This document shows, piece by piece, positions 35,050-48,010 of a DNA stretch of 64,000 nucleotides. Numbering within the stretch: the stretch's first letter is position 1; each line of letters starts with the position of its first letter. The notes under the pieces are model-generated. The model did no database searches, was not told the origin of the DNA, and saw only the letters and a list, made by a program, of their open reading frames with translations. Both the position numbers and the translations under genes were made by a program. The stretch lies in assembly GCA_024449915.1 (NCBI GenBank), contig JAMZAV010000051.1:1178001-1242000 (forward strand), written 5' to 3'. This DNA comes from Sweltsa coloradensis. Lineage: Eukaryota > Arthropoda > Insecta > Plecoptera > Chloroperlidae.

Positions 35050-35165
35050 TTTATCTCTTTCAATACCCACAAAGAGAGCACATGCTCCGTAACGCACGAG
35101 ACTCTGTACTGGGGGGAGGGTCGATTTCCGACACCGACAAACTTGGTTGAAGGAAGAATTTTACA
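35050..35165 (+). mobile_element. SINE head, tRNA-like
   Basis: CGTAACGCACGAGACTCTGT then GGGAGGGTCGATTTCC gives A- and B-box-like elements, close to the heads at 47.0 and 47.95 kb (CGTAACGCGTGAGACTCTG). Confidence 0.45.
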
Positions 35166-35339
35166 TTTTTCTAGAGATTGATCCCTCTTCATTTCAAACC
35201 CTGGAATACGCTAAACTACTCTAACGGGCTACCCTATACCCAGTTAGTTACCATGGAGATAGGGACATACAAATAATTGACCCTAGGGGGGAAGTCGCCC
35301 CACATGTATTTGTTTTAGGGGAGCGAGCTCACCTTCGCC

Positions 35340-35366
35340 CTCCTTCTGTAACCGCCACTGTTGTGA
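35340..35366. mobile_element. solo hAT-like right end
   Basis: CCTTCTGTAACCGCCACTG is the complement of a CAGTGGCGGTTACAG terminus. No left partner was found. Confidence 0.3.
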
Positions 35367-35369
35367 AAT

Positions 35370-38300
35370 CGAATATTTCCTTAGTTACGTTATATATTTC
35401 AATTTTAGCTGATTGTATGTGATTTACAGACTAAAGATTATTTAAAATTTAAAATAACAAATGACTTCATGGTTTATAACCCGTGGCCAACGATGCAGCT
35501 ATACAGTATTATATTCAGTGTTTTTCACACTCGCTATACACTTTAAAAATAATGTAATTAATAAATTAGTTTTATTTAAATCGTAGTTATTCCAAAAGAG
35601 GATGGCGCAGGAACTGTGGAGTTACGTTTACGTCTTAACTTATCAAAAACCTTTCTCGCTATCCGCTAGGATATTTCGGGATATTCAACAGGAAGCAGAT
35701 GGACCCCCCCTCTCTCTCCCCCATTTCCTCTCTCTCTTATTTATCCTGTCTCTCTTTCACCACCTCTCTTCTCCTCGTGCCCAGCTTTTGCATTAGATTA
35801 GACACACTTTCGTCACAATGTCCGGTCAAATAAATAGCTATAAATAATTACACTCACACGTTTAGAAATAATCTACATTACCTGAACTTTCTTTGCTGTC
35901 AAAAGTCTGGGTGTATGTGAATGTGATTTGCCAACTGATGTCAGTATATTGATGTCACAGTTTTTTAAATGTATTCACGTACTTACCATTTTTACCAAGG
36001 TGTTATGACTTATGAGATGAAGCGTATTAAACCAACCAAAGTACGTTTATATTATTAATATACACAACTTACATTCTTCATTGCATAATTATTTTCATGT
36101 TTGATGTCTTTTGATCCGTTAGGTATATTTGACCTCATCTGTTAGCAATTTTCTAAAAGAGAATATGATTAAATGTTATAAACATTCCAAAACGGAATTC
36201 TATATTTTTTTTTAAGTATATAATTTTCGATTTGAACAAACATACACACAATTCAATTAATAAAATAATAAAACTGAATCTTACACATCCATCACACGTA
36301 AGCCGCATGGTTTCACTAAAAGCATTAAAACACAGTTTTATCTTTTTGTTGGGAATAACAAAGTACTTTCTTGTTTGAATTTGACAATTATTATGCAATA
36401 CTATTATATTAAACTTGTGCTCGACACAGGATAAATTTATATTGATGTCGCATTATGGTTGTTCATCTTGTTAAATGTACTTTGAAAAACAAAGCATTTC
36501 TAACTTAACTCCATTAATCAAATTTACATATAAATATATTTTTAGCATTTAACATTACTTTTAATTATGGTTTATAAAAAAAATAATGAATACTAATATA
36601 ATGTAAGATGGCAATAAGATAGGGAACTAAAACCCTACCGGACCCCACCCCTATCTGCCCACTCACCTGCATACGCGCAGATTATCGCATCTTTATTAGT
36701 TTATAACATCACAATATTTTTATGAGAAGACTAACTATAATTATAACTATACTCACAAGTATAGAGAGAATAGAATAGAGAGGATAGTTGAGAAAGAATG
36801 TTGTAGGGCTCAATTCGAACATTCGGCTTAGAGTTATGACTTAGGAAAACGGGAAGAAACCTTTAGTCAGGATTGCCGATGGTTGGTATGAGCCGCAAAC
36901 GTCTCCGAGATGAAGTCCAGTGTGCTTAAATGTCGAACACTTATATCAGCGGAATAATTTAGTCGATTAATAATTCGATCGGGATCGTTAATCAATTAAT
37001 TAATACATAAATCACTTGTTTGGTTCCAAACTTTGTCCCAAAATAAAATACGACGAGCAGGCAATAACGAAAAGCATATTTTTAAATCATAAAATCCATA
37101 TTTTTAGATCTTTGGAAAGGAGACGAATGATGATGATATTTGTTGATCAAGGTTTATATTAATGCACTAAGGGTATTCGAGACGATTTGGAAAGGAGAAG
37201 TATAGCCGTTCAATCGACAATACTAATCAATTTATATCAATGAGATGAACTATCGATAACTGGCGACAGTTGCAATTATAAGGCCTACCTTACCGGTGGC
37301 ATTAAAAAACAATTTCTTAGCGCCCTCCTAGGGCTCAAATTCTCCAATGCACAATCCAACAAGGCTAATCGTGCGGTTTGTTACAAGGTTTGCGGCTTGA
37401 GAACTGGCATTCCTAAAACGACTGCTATAGTGACGCCACTTCCTGCCGTGGAGCTCCTAAGGTCCTTCGCCTTTAGCTAGACGACATTTGCGTGCAATAA
37501 CGCCCTAACTAACGGGAACTAATATATATGGCAACCGTACGCACTTGTCTGAAATTAAGTTTAGGTCTTTTTATAAACGTTTTTTTTAGTAGATGTGAGT
37601 CCCACAAAAAACGGCCAGGATCGCAGCATAGCCTTACATATCAGGTCTATAAAATAGAGATAAACACGAATGACACATTAATATTAAAGTTGACTTCACT
37701 ACATCAAACATTTTTAGAAGTTTTATTAAAAAGTATCTGTGGCTTCCCCGGAATAGGCGGTTATACATAGGCATAAGACCTACATATAAGTGAAAATGAA
37801 AACCAATTTTAGTTTTAGTTTTTGCCCTAAAGCCCAGAATTGGTGCTAAAATATTTCAAAATTTTGTTTTTAATAGTGTGTTTATTTGTCCCCGATACGT
37901 TTATAGCTTTGGGCCTGGGATCTTGCAAAGCAATAATTGATGTTCACAAAAAATCTATTTACGATCATTCAGAAATGCATGGATTTATGGTAAAATACAG
38001 GTCAGATTTTGTTTGATCAAAATGCAATTAACTGTACAGTGTTTTTTTAAATGTAAATTTTAATGATTTAATATTTACCCAAATGTATTTACTCTAATTA
38101 ATAAATAGTATTTCATCACGGACATGCACACGCAAAACTCTGTGCTGAATGTATCAGAATCTCGCCTAAAGCGTTCTCGCCAGAAACTCTTTTAGTATTT
38201 TCACAAACATACATACATTATAGATGTAACGACGCATAAACTGTGACTTTTGCTCAATTTAAACATGACTCTTTTTGCAGGGGAGTAAGACGGTCGAAAA

Positions 38301-38796
38301 CACGTGCGTGTAAAAAAATGTTGTTTTATTAAGGAAGAAAAATTTGACTATTCGTTTAGAAGTACTCTTAGGAGTCTAAAAGTATGAGTATTATAATTAA
38401 TTTGGAGCCACTTATGTGAAAATGAATTTTCATTTGATGTAAGATTATCTATCATCTGGTTAAAAACAAAAAAATTTAACATTTTTTAAAGCCAAATTTT
38501 CTCTAGCGTCGGTCGAACGATATTTTAGCAAACGCTCAAATAATCACGAATACATGAACATTCCAGAGTAAGAAAATTGTCCTCTGTCACCAGAAAGCAA
38601 CACGAGAACAATGTTTCAAGAAGCCTACAGCTTACGACGTAAGCAACAGAAACTTGAAATTTGTGGTCAATTAACACGATTTGCCGCAATTGACCCTGGT
38701 CAGCCTGAGCAAGTAAGATCTCATTCAATGAGAATAGACCTCAGAACGCTGCATCATTGCCAGAGCAGACTATGAGTAGAGTTAGATTTCATCCAA
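35370..38796. other. no certain gene
   Basis: AT-rich with a SINE family 1 fragment, minus, at about 36835-36925 (TTTAGTCAGGATTGCCGATG). A stop-to-stop plus-strand frame of 78 codons at 37244-37480 has balanced composition (TGGIKKQFLSALLGLKFSNA and GIPKTTAIVTPLPAVELL) but no ATG. It is followed by an ATG frame at 37528-37770 with a hydrophobic start. Neither is recognised. Confidence 0.3.
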
Positions 38797-39094
38797 GTCA
38801 GCTGACTGAGTAATTCATTGCCTGAAGAGTAACTGACTGAGTACTAGCAGCTGTCTGAGTATAACTCATTGCCTGAGGAGCAACTGACTGAGTAAATCAT
38901 TGCCTGGAGAGCAGCTTACTTACAGTAAGTCATTGCCTGAGGAGTAACTGACTAAGTAAATCATTGCCTGGAGAGCAGCTTACTTACAGTAAGTCATTGC
39001 CTGAGGAGCAACTGACTTAGTATTTAGTAAGTCATCGCCTGAGGAGCAACTGACTGAGTAAATCATTGCCTAGGAGCAGCTCAGCAGCTGACTT
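38797..39094. repeat. tandem array, ~32 bp subunit in ~64 bp pairs
   Basis: TCATTGCCTG(A/G)(A/G)GAG followed by (C/T)AACTGACTGAGTAAA or CAGCTTACTTACAGTAAG alternates. TCATTGCCTG or a one-base variant occurs eight times. The alternation gives a higher-order unit of about 64 bp. Confidence 0.9.
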
Positions 39095-40400
39095 CATGAA
39101 GCGATGGATAGTTGTCAAGTCTTGTCAGGATAGGAGTGTGGCGTTGTTATAGTAGATGTCGAGTCAAGTCAATGCCGTAGCCTCCTCATAAGGTTAATCG
39201 AGACGATGGTGCAACCAAGCTCACAAGTCTTCTCTGATTCAACAGTCCTTACACATCACATGATCATTGCGTTTTCTCTAGCCACAACGAAGATCGTACG
39301 ACATTGCAGGGTTGAAAATTGATTTATTTCAACGGACTCGGAAGTGTTGACAAAAACTTTTTAATGAGTTCAATTTTTTTTTGTTTTCGGCTTACTACTT
39401 ATTTAAAAGTTGTCTATGTGGCCAGTCAGAGATGAGGACGGGGGGGGGGGGGGGGGTAAACTAAAGTCTAAATATGAGAAAGCACACATAATTCAAAACT
39501 AACAATATCATTTTTTCAATCGAATAAACTAAATGGTCAGTTGCGTAGAGACAATTTACAATTTGCATTGAATGCATTTACTCCATGTGTGATGGGACAG
39601 AGAGAGGTAAGAATCTGTATAATATATTATATTAACCACCATTCTTCAAAAGTTATACAAAATATTTATACGTGTTGGATTTTCACGATTTTGACACGGG
39701 TGAAATCTGATATATTTTTTTCTTTAAAAAAAATTAGGGGGGTGGTTTTTAGAGGTTACAAAATCGAATTGTGCATGAAAACAGCCAAACATATAACATT
39801 CACAAAATTCCTGGACGTTCCGGATATTTCGTTTCTTGTAGATTAATTTTGGAGATGAGAAAATAACGCAAAATAAATTTAACTTCAGAAACAAAACTCA
39901 AAACATCCATTTCAATTTGTTCCTTTTTTCAGTATTTATGTTTCTTAATTGAAACATTCACAAAAAGTCAAATTTTGGATCCCATCCCAGTGTTATTTAT
40001 TAGTTTGCACTTGCAGTGTTCTCTGTGTACAAAACACACGTGTCAACGTTCAAAATTACGATAAACCAGGACTCTTGATTACTGCGCAACGAATTTCGTT
40101 CCACAAAATTGCATAATTATAATTACCCTTCTTCCTATTACGCAGCGGAATTATCATGAAGATGACAGAGTTTCCCAAGAAAACGTTTAAAATAAAGAAA
40201 GAGGAGATTTTAGTATCGCTATTGTATACACCATCAAAGAGTTGCCATTACGATTCCCAGAGAACAGCTATCGGACCAAGAAGCTATTCTTTCGTCATGC
40301 CTGAATCACTTTAGGGAGGCCTACAGGAAGCTGCATGACAGCTCTCCAGATATGATGCGTGGCCAATCCCTAGTATGATGCTGACTAAAGAGATAGACCA
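39095..40400. other. no feature recognised
   Basis: A G run lies at 39439-39456. The 101-codon frame at 39541-39846 starts at a non-ATG codon and has no domain that I recognise. Confidence 0.4.
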
Positions 40401-40401
40401 T

Positions 40402-42843
40402 TAGGTGCTCAGGAAGCGACCCTCCCCCCCCATGAACTAATTTTCACTATAGCAGTTTTGTTTAGGAAAAAATCACGATTAATAATCCACCTGTTTGCCA
40501 CTTGGCAGCTGGGGTGTTTGACCTCCAGGGGTGTCCAAAGTCGAAAGTTTTGAACCTTTGACCTGTTATAACGGTCAAAGTTCTTGATAAAATTTTAAAA
40601 CTAAAGCGATTTCGCATTTTGTAAGGGGGTTGTCCAAAATTAATAACAATCGATTTCACTGTTTTATACACTTTAACATTAAAGATTGGACATAGAAACC
40701 GCATTAAAGCGTAAATTTAATACATACAATGAAAGAACCACTGTATTTAAAAAATAAATTATACAAAAACAATTCAAGGGCAATCCAAAATGTTCTGTTT
40801 TATTATATTATTGCCAATAATATACATTTTTAAAAGTGTGTTCATGGTACTAACTTTCATAAACCTGTCTAAGAAAACGTATTGTATGTGGGCCTAACAA
40901 AGAATTATAATTTTTATCAGGGTTGTCCAAAATTTCGAATTCAAATTACAGCAATTTGAGAGAAATAACTTAATATTTAAAGGGAAAAGTCAATATATTA
41001 GTAGGTCGTAGTCATCATCGAATTTATATTTGAACCTGAACAATATAATGATGTGTTGTTTTAATATAGAGTTTTCCAAATAGTGTGTTGTGTTCTTGTA
41101 AAGAATAATGTTTGAATAAGGTAAAACTTAATATAGTTAGGTGCTAGGGAAGCGACCCACCGCCCCCGTCCCTGAACTAATTTTCACTATAGCAGTTTTG
41201 TTTAGAAAAAAATCACGAATAACAATCCACTTGTTTGCCACTTGGCAGCTGGGGCGTTTGACCTCCAGGAGTATTCAAAGTAGTTTTAAAAAAATTAATA
41301 TTGCCGTACCAGTAGTTCTCTTCGCTTTTGTAAAATTTTCAAATATCTAAAATACATATATTCAAAGATTCAAAATACAATCACTAATATTGTTCCCACA
41401 TTTGTTACCTGCCCCGAACCTTTTGTTTTCTCAAATGTGAGAAAACACAGCCAAAATTATAAAAGTATGGAATGTATTGAATCTTTATGTATGGTATCAA
41501 TGTGTATGGACTTCTGACAGTAATAATCATACTAATGGTCCTTCAGAAGTGCTAACCGACTAACCGACTGTATTGAATAAATAATAATACACTCTACAGA
41601 CTTGGCAGGATATTAATATCACCCTTCACCTATACCTGTGATGTCCACAGATCCCACAAGGAGTTTGCGATGAAGGTGAAACCATCAATACTGATTAGAG
41701 CTGCACGTAAGCCTAGCTTTCTGTTATTATCTTAAATTATTACTGTTTGTATTTTGTTGTGCAAATTTGAAATAAATAATTTTCGGTATAGAGAATGTTG
41801 ATTTATTTCTGTTCGAGGGTGTACGTGATCAAGAGGATAAGGACGAGCTATTTAATTTCAATATAACCCATTGCAAACTCTCCGAATATGGTTCTTTCTG
41901 CCGTATAGTACAGACTTTCTGTATCCCATCTATTTTGACTAGTTTCCCTGTGCCTCTATAAACAGGATTGAATGTGAAAAAATGTAGACAATTTTAAAAC
42001 AATTTATGCATTCCTATTTAGCTTTAAAAGTATATTCAAATGTGCAGCAGGAAAGAAAGTCACAAGCTGCATATTCTTACTGGAGATTTTAGACAACCTT
42101 GTGAATAATAACAGAAAATACACAATGAAATGATAGAAAAACATTTACACCGTGCAACGGCGTGCATGCGGTTAGGAGTTCAAACATTTAAATAAGTATG
42201 AATAATTATTGTTGATCAACTTGCAGCACACAAAATAATCAATTACTTAGTATTAATGTAACTTCGTACACGGCACCCCTAGAATCTAAAGGCCCAGTTA
42301 CCAAGTGACAAATATGCATTCGTGGAAAAAGCATAGTTTCAGCTAGCATAGGGATTTTTTTTAGTTCGAGGGAATGATTTACGTACATATGTTAGAAGGC
42401 TGCTACAGGTTGCATAACATCATGTTTCTTTTTGGACAACCCTGTATATACCAAAAACAAATCCGTAATTGTTATGTAAGGGTTGTACATCGTGCATGAT
42501 GTTAGGTAGTGCAAACTAATTATGAAATGCAGATTATCTTTTTATCTTTTTTTCAAATATATAAACATATGTTTGCATATGAGACATTGGACACCCCTAC
42601 CGTCTAAACGCCCTGGGTGCTAACTGACAAACATTGCAAGCATGCATGGAAAGAACATAATTTCAGCTGTGAGAACATACACAGTGTTATAAGTTCGAGG
42701 GGGTTACATAAGTACAGATGAAAGAATGGCCACCACAAGTTTCATACCATTTTGTATCTTTTTGGACAACCCTGTATATACTAATAAAACATATGGTAGC
42801 ATTAGTAAGAGGGGGGAGGGGGGGGGGAGTTAAGAGCCACCTA
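40402..42843. mobile_element. 2.4 kb terminal-inverted-repeat element, TA-flanked
   Basis: Left end TAGGTGCTCAGGAAGCGACC plus a C run; right end a G run plus GTTAAGAGCCACCTA. They are imperfect inverted repeats (GGTG-CTC) with TA at each border. Subterminal copies of GGGTTGTCCAAAA point rightwards in the left half (about 40532, 40626, 40918) and leftwards in the right half (TTTTTGGACAACCCTGTATA at about 42433 and 42758, TTGGACACCCCTA at 42588). A second copy of the left end occurs at 41137-41283. No transposase was recognised. A Tc1/mariner-type origin is suggested only by the TA. Confidence 0.55.
41137..41283 (+). repeat. internal duplicate of the element's left end
   Basis: TTAGGTGCTAGGGAAGCGACC, CTGAACTAATTTTCACTATA, GCAGTTTTGTTTAG, GTTTGCCACTTGGCAGCTGG and GTTTGACCTCCAGG repeat 40401-40545 with few changes. 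This may be a nested or tandemly inserted relative. Confidence 0.75.
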
Positions 42844-43020
42844 ACGGTCAACTGGTCAATTTCTCTCATATTTCATTTTCCAATAACATGATTACCAGTA
42901 GTTAGTTTGCAATGAAATAAATAATTGTACACAATGTAATATTGACAGGCAAACAGAACAGGTACAAAATAACATATATTAATTATTAAATTAATTTCAC
43001 TTACCAACTTACGTATTAAT

Positions 43021-43673
43021 TGGATGAGCGATGCGAAGACTTCAATTTCACTGTACCCCCCCCCCCCCACACATACAAAAAAAATTAGGTCGGGTGTTTT
43101 TTTAAGTTTTTTTTGTATTTTTGGCTGTTTGTTCGCGCTCTACCGGGCAAACAGCATATGCGATCTTGATGAAAATTTAAAGGGGACATTCGAAATATCT
43201 GAACTTAGACTTGTGACGTTTTTGGGTACAACCGATTAAATATTTCTTATGACTATCGTACTTTTACGATTTTTTCGATTTTTAATGAGATATTTTCGTG
43301 ATTGGCAAACGGCTACTCCGATCTTGATGAAACTTTATGGGAACGTTTAAAATCACTGAAATTATATATGTTATGATTTAAAGAGACATTTAAAGAAATA
43401 ATTTTCATAGAAATCGTACTTTTCGATTTTTCCCCGGTTTTTAATACGATATTTTCGTGATATTTCGGGCAATTCTGACCAAACTGGTCGGGCTACAACG
43501 TTCATATTTTACATTGACATAAAGATTAAGGTAATGTAGTGCCTTTTGAAAGAAAAAGTTGAAAAAGTTGGTAATAAGATCCCACTTAAATACGTAATCA
43601 TTGGACAGAAATATTAAAAAAAGTTCATCCATCAACGCGTCTAGAAAAAGCGTTCGCGAAGCGGCCTAGTGTA
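43021..43673 (+). mobile_element. TGGATGAGCGAAGCG family, copy 3, with 11 bp target duplication
   Basis: Complete copy: TGGATGAGCGATGCGAAGAC to GCGTTCGCGAAGCGGCCTAGT plus GTA. TACGTATTAAT occurs directly before (43010-43020) and directly after (43674-43684). The interior has a C run, T/G tract, CTCTACCGGGCAAACAGC and three blocks of GATCTTGATGAAA or similar with TCGTACTTTTACGAT. A duplication of 11 bp is longer than those of most cut-and-paste elements and fits retroposition, but the element has no tRNA head or A-tail. Class unresolved. Confidence 0.8.
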
Positions 43674-43709
43674 TACGTATTAATATTAACTTCATATTAT
43701 GTGCGATTT

Positions 43710-44307
43710 TTTTCCCGCTTAACTCAAGAAAATATTTCATTCAGGCTTATTTATTTTTTACCCGAAAAAAATGTCAAACTTGGTAATTTTCGAGCTAAGC
43801 CCCATCGGCAAAAATCTCCCATAAGAAATAACATGGGGACAAACTGTATACCCCGTGACCTTGGAGGATTTTGATAAAAAAAAAATATTGGCCATTATTG
43901 ACGTACTCGGCAGCCTCTTCTGTAAATCCACTATATCTTGTTTTGTAATTTGTGCAAGTGGTTCGGTCAAAATATGATGATGACCAAGAAAGGGTGTCAC
44001 TTTGAAAGGTATGTTTTTGAACGTTTGAGTGTATATTTGCACACAGTACCAAGACACGATTTTAAAAAAGGACATTCTAGATTGGTACGATGGTCTAGTA
44101 ACTAGGTGGAACAAAAAATTTGCAAATTAAAGCCGATTTAAGAAATTCCCAAAACGCCAATTTTCGACAATTGAAGGATAAAAAAACTTGAAAAAATCGT
44201 GTAAAATCACAGTTACAAGATATAATTTTTAAATGTTCATTTGAGTCTAGTATTTTCCTATAGATAATGCTGTAAAAAATAATGTTTTAGGGTAATAGCC
44301 CCTTTAA
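43710..44307 (+). mobile_element. TTAA-ended MITE, copy D (left end lost)
   Basis: Begins near CCCGCTTAACTCAAG (family interior), carries AAATCTCCCATAAGAAATAA, CTTGGAGGATTTTGAT and CACAGTTACAAGATATAATT, and ends GGTAATAGCCCCTTTAA. It lies 30-40 bp to the right of the copy 3 element. The two minus-strand frames across 43758-44114 are inside the repeat and are not genes. Confidence 0.75.
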
Positions 44308-44739
44308 AAGAAAAAACAACCTAAAACCAATCAATTAGTTCCATTTTCATTATGAAAAATACGATATTTTAACTCGAATTATTGGTATTCATATCAGTCT
44401 ATATTAGGAAAAAATATAATATTGTACAGCTCTTGCAGGTCGATGAAAATCTAAATTAAAACCATCATAATAGAACTTCTGCTCATCCTTAGACCAAAAC
44501 AAACTACTACTTGTGTTTGATCCGTGTAACATATGAGAGGCTTCTGTTAGGGTGTGTCCGAGGAAGTATGGTAGTGGTAGTGGAAGTAGCACTCTTGATC
44601 AAAGAAAGAGCCTTGGAAGTGACGAGATCTGTCATCAGGTGGGTTACGGAGGAAAAATCAATGTGTCAACCTTTTATCTAATTAAAAATAGGTGATGGTT
44701 GGTGGTAGTAAATAGCGTGTTAGAAAACCGCTGAGAGCA

Positions 44740-44960
44740 TCGGCGGAAATAGCTCAATAATCCTGGTGCCCGTTCGCTACCGGATGCGGCCGTCTTCAGA
44801 CGCGCTTCCTGTTGTGTGCAGCCTCCTATAGACGCGTGAACACTTCCTGCGCTGCCATCAGGTGGTCGGCCACAGATCCACAGAGTCCAGTGAGGATAGT
44901 TCGCTACCGGATGCGACCCTCCACCTGAAAAGGGGAAAGTTCATTGCTATTTCGTATTTT
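44740..44960. other. GC-rich pocket with a 16 bp direct repeat
   Basis: GTTCGCTACCGGATGCG occurs at 44770 and again at 44899, inside an otherwise unique GC-rich patch. The minus strand is open for more than 70 codons and is preceded by a pyrimidine-rich CTTTCCCCTTTTCAG acceptor. An exon is possible but no homology was recognised. Confidence 0.25.
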
Positions 44961-45301
44961 AAAACTGTTCCATTCATCTCTATAGTGCTGTATAACACCT
45001 TTGCGAATCATTTCTCACGTTCTCTATATTCCAGAAAAGGGCTAAAAATTGACATACTGATCTACCAATTTTTTACCAATTGTGCTTTTTTGTTCCTTTG
45101 AAATATTTTTTTTAGTGGAAAAGTGACAAAAGACAACATCTATGAAACTTCATTTTGCTCTCTCGAACATTTTTATAAAAATGATTTATTCCACTTTCCC
45201 AAAATAGCATTGGTGTTCCTGGGCAGCTCGGGCAAATGTTATCTTTCATGATTATTATGGAGGATATCTGAGCGTGTTATTTTTTATTTATTTTTTACAA
45301 A

Positions 45302-45720
45302 ATAAAATTAACTTTCTCAAGGTGTGCAATCTGCACTAGCCATAACAAATTCCCTTTGCTCCACAAGTAGTAAATGCATTCGTCTTAGGCACAATAAAAC
45401 TAACAAAGCATAAAGCTTGTTCATTAAAAATAATTCACGTTTTAGAACGGTTATTAACAGAACCAAAATCTCACATTTCTTGCTAGGCAATTGTATACGG
45501 TGTAAAGTCTTAACCTGCTTGACACGTTTGTGAGCACGTTTTGAATCACGCGGTGGTGGTGGTGGTTTTTGTGTAACAAGACCGAAGCATTGGTCACACG
45601 TAGAATAACATTCTCGGGGCATGGGGGCGGACAAACGTGCGTCGACCGACGCAGGCTACAGAAACCGGTTTCTTCGCTGTCCCAAGGTTTACACCCTCCA
45701 TGTTCCGGCGCCATTTTTAA
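45302..45720 (-). other. minus-strand open frames in GC-rich patch
   Basis: Two overlapping minus-strand frames, 45454-45714 (ATG start, 86 codons) and 45317-45634 (105 codons), cover this patch. The second has CYSTCDQC and a basic stretch RDSKRAHKRVKQVK. It may be a real small gene or exon, but there is no recognised domain, and the AT-rich last third looks non-coding. Confidence 0.2.
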
Positions 45721-46934
45721 ATTTGGGCCTAATGAAATTAAATAACATTTGTATTGGTAAGCAATAGGCTGGTTTTAGGGTTGTTTTGTAATTGATGTGG
45801 ATGCACTACAAGGTAGAGAGGGGAATCGAACTGCTATAGCTCTTGTTTTAAAATTTGCTCAATGTGTATTTTAAGTGTTTAACTTCATTAACTTGGCACT
45901 GTGGGTTGATACCTGTTATCAATGATAAATAACAAACATAAAAAATATATCGCGGACTGTAAGTTGTCATGAAACTGTGCCACGATTCTCAGTCGCACTT
46001 CGAAGTAAACCCGACTGTATGGGTCTAGAACAACAACATACCACTAAAACATCGAGTTGGAAAGTGAAAAGCACTAACATATTATCAAAACATCATTATC
46101 GATAAGACGATATCACTTTTCTAAACACACTCATATACCACAATGGTTATTAATTTTAATTTACATCTTAGACGCTCGCTTGAATTTAAATGATTCCTTG
46201 GTTAAATATCACGTGGACGCATGCTGTTATTCCAAGGGACCAGTTACACAATTTTGAAAGTTTAAATTAAAATAAAATAATTTACCCCTTTACCCAAAGT
46301 AGAGACCACCAATCGTTTACTAATTTGAATTAAACATGAATTGATAACAGCTGTAGGTACGAATTGAACTCTATTTATTTTATAAAATGCAAAGCATATG
46401 GTCAATTCAATAGGTATACCTAATAAGCCAAGTCTATTACTATCCCTCCATCCTCATCCACTGGACTACTCATTACGAATTCTCAACTTTCAACTTATAT
46501 ATGAAAATATTACAATTAAATACCTTCACTTCCAAACTTAACAACAAAATTAGCAATCTATACCAGAAGCCTGACTGATTTGATTTCTTACATGAGAAAG
46601 GGATTATAAAAGTGTGAAGTGAACCGATAGTGATAGTGAGTCTTTAAATCGTAGGTGACCTGATCGATTCCAGTTACAAACAATCCTTAATTACTGAAAG
46701 TTTCTTTTTTAGTTTTATTCATTTATAGGCGAAACTGGGATTGAGTCTTATTTTCCGCCCTTGAACCACAATATCAGAACACCATTAAGTAACCAATTAA
46801 GTCACTCGAAAAGGTCCCATCGGTAAAACTGTGTGTATCTCAAACATGTGCCCCATTCAGTGGAGCGAGCTTCCATAAAGAAAATATTTTTCGTATGGAT
46901 ATCACCCTCTTCTATAGACTATTAGGATGTTAAG

Positions 46935-47100
46935 GTAATTGCGAATGGAATGTCCAAGGGATTCATCTAACGACTGAATTAAAGCTCGAACAGAACCTTC
47001 AGACAGGATTACCGTTAGCGGGTATCAAACTTACCACCTTCTGAATCAGAGTCTCACGCGTTACGCATGAGCTACCTATACCTCAGTCGGTAATCATTCT
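46935..47100 (-). mobile_element. tRNA-derived SINE (family 1)
   Basis: Minus strand: GTAGCTCATGCGTAACGCGT, GAGACTCTGATTCAGAAGG, GTTTGATACC, then GGTAATCCTGTCTGAAGGTT. This gives head and CTGAAGG body in the usual order. Confidence 0.65.
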
Positions 47101-47899
47101 TAAAAAAATAATTATGAGTCAGTCCGATTTGTTTCTACTTATGTGCAGCTGTGCAGTGGTGTCGTTTGTTACGCCACTTTTGTTCAATCTGTCACACTAA
47201 TCCAATACCATTGTTTTTTCTTACTACCCACCTGCATGATTCAAATAGGATCTTTTTTATTTGAATGAAGTTAAAATAACAAGTGGCATTCAATTATGTA
47301 GCTATCATGGAAGAAAATAGATTTATATTTTGCATAGCTAATCTGTAATTTAAATCTAACGATGCAGGTGGAAAGATTTATATCGTTCGTTAAACTAGTT
47401 TTTAGACAGAATAAGTACAATGATTTTCCATACCATGAATGCGTATACGTTTACTACAAACCATAGGTTGTTCTTGACATATTGTCTTAATATTCAAACA
47501 ACCTAAATATGTCATGGATATGGCCACATCAGTTATAATGCGGTGGCATATATAGAATCATATAGAAATTTAATGTATTTGGACTAGCGAGTCAAAGCGT
47601 ATTTCTGTATCATTAAAAACATCAACTTTTCAGTATTGCCCAGGAAGGAAATAACTTTTCTACAATACCTACTCCAAAGACCCCCCCCCCCCCCCCCCCC
47701 CTAGCGAACGCGGTATTTTCGTTACGCCGCTGTTGGGCACCCCACCAACCGTTTCGCCACCACCACCACCCCACCCCATACATTGCCTTTTACATTTTGT
47801 AAATCACAATGATAATTTTCTTATCTGAGATCTCTTTTTAAATCTTAAATTTTCGTATGAAACATGCACATGATTTATACTTATACTTGTGTATCTTCA

Positions 47900-48010
47900 C
47901 TCTTCAGGCTCTTAAGTCTTCACACGTTTAAATATGGCGGTATCGAACCAACGACCCCCGAAATACGAGTCTCACGTCCTAACGCATGAGCTATTTCTAC
48001 AGGGTTTTGA
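47900..48010 (-). mobile_element. tRNA-like SINE head
   Basis: Minus strand: AATAGCTCATGCGTTAGGAC, GTGAGACTCGTATTTCGGGG and GTTGGTTCGATACC (B-box). The acceptor stem does not pair, so it is not a tRNA gene. Confidence 0.5.

Noticed and set aside
46990..47100. tRNA gene
   Set aside because: Same head recurs at 35.1 and 47.95 kb with the SINE body attached and without a pairing acceptor stem.
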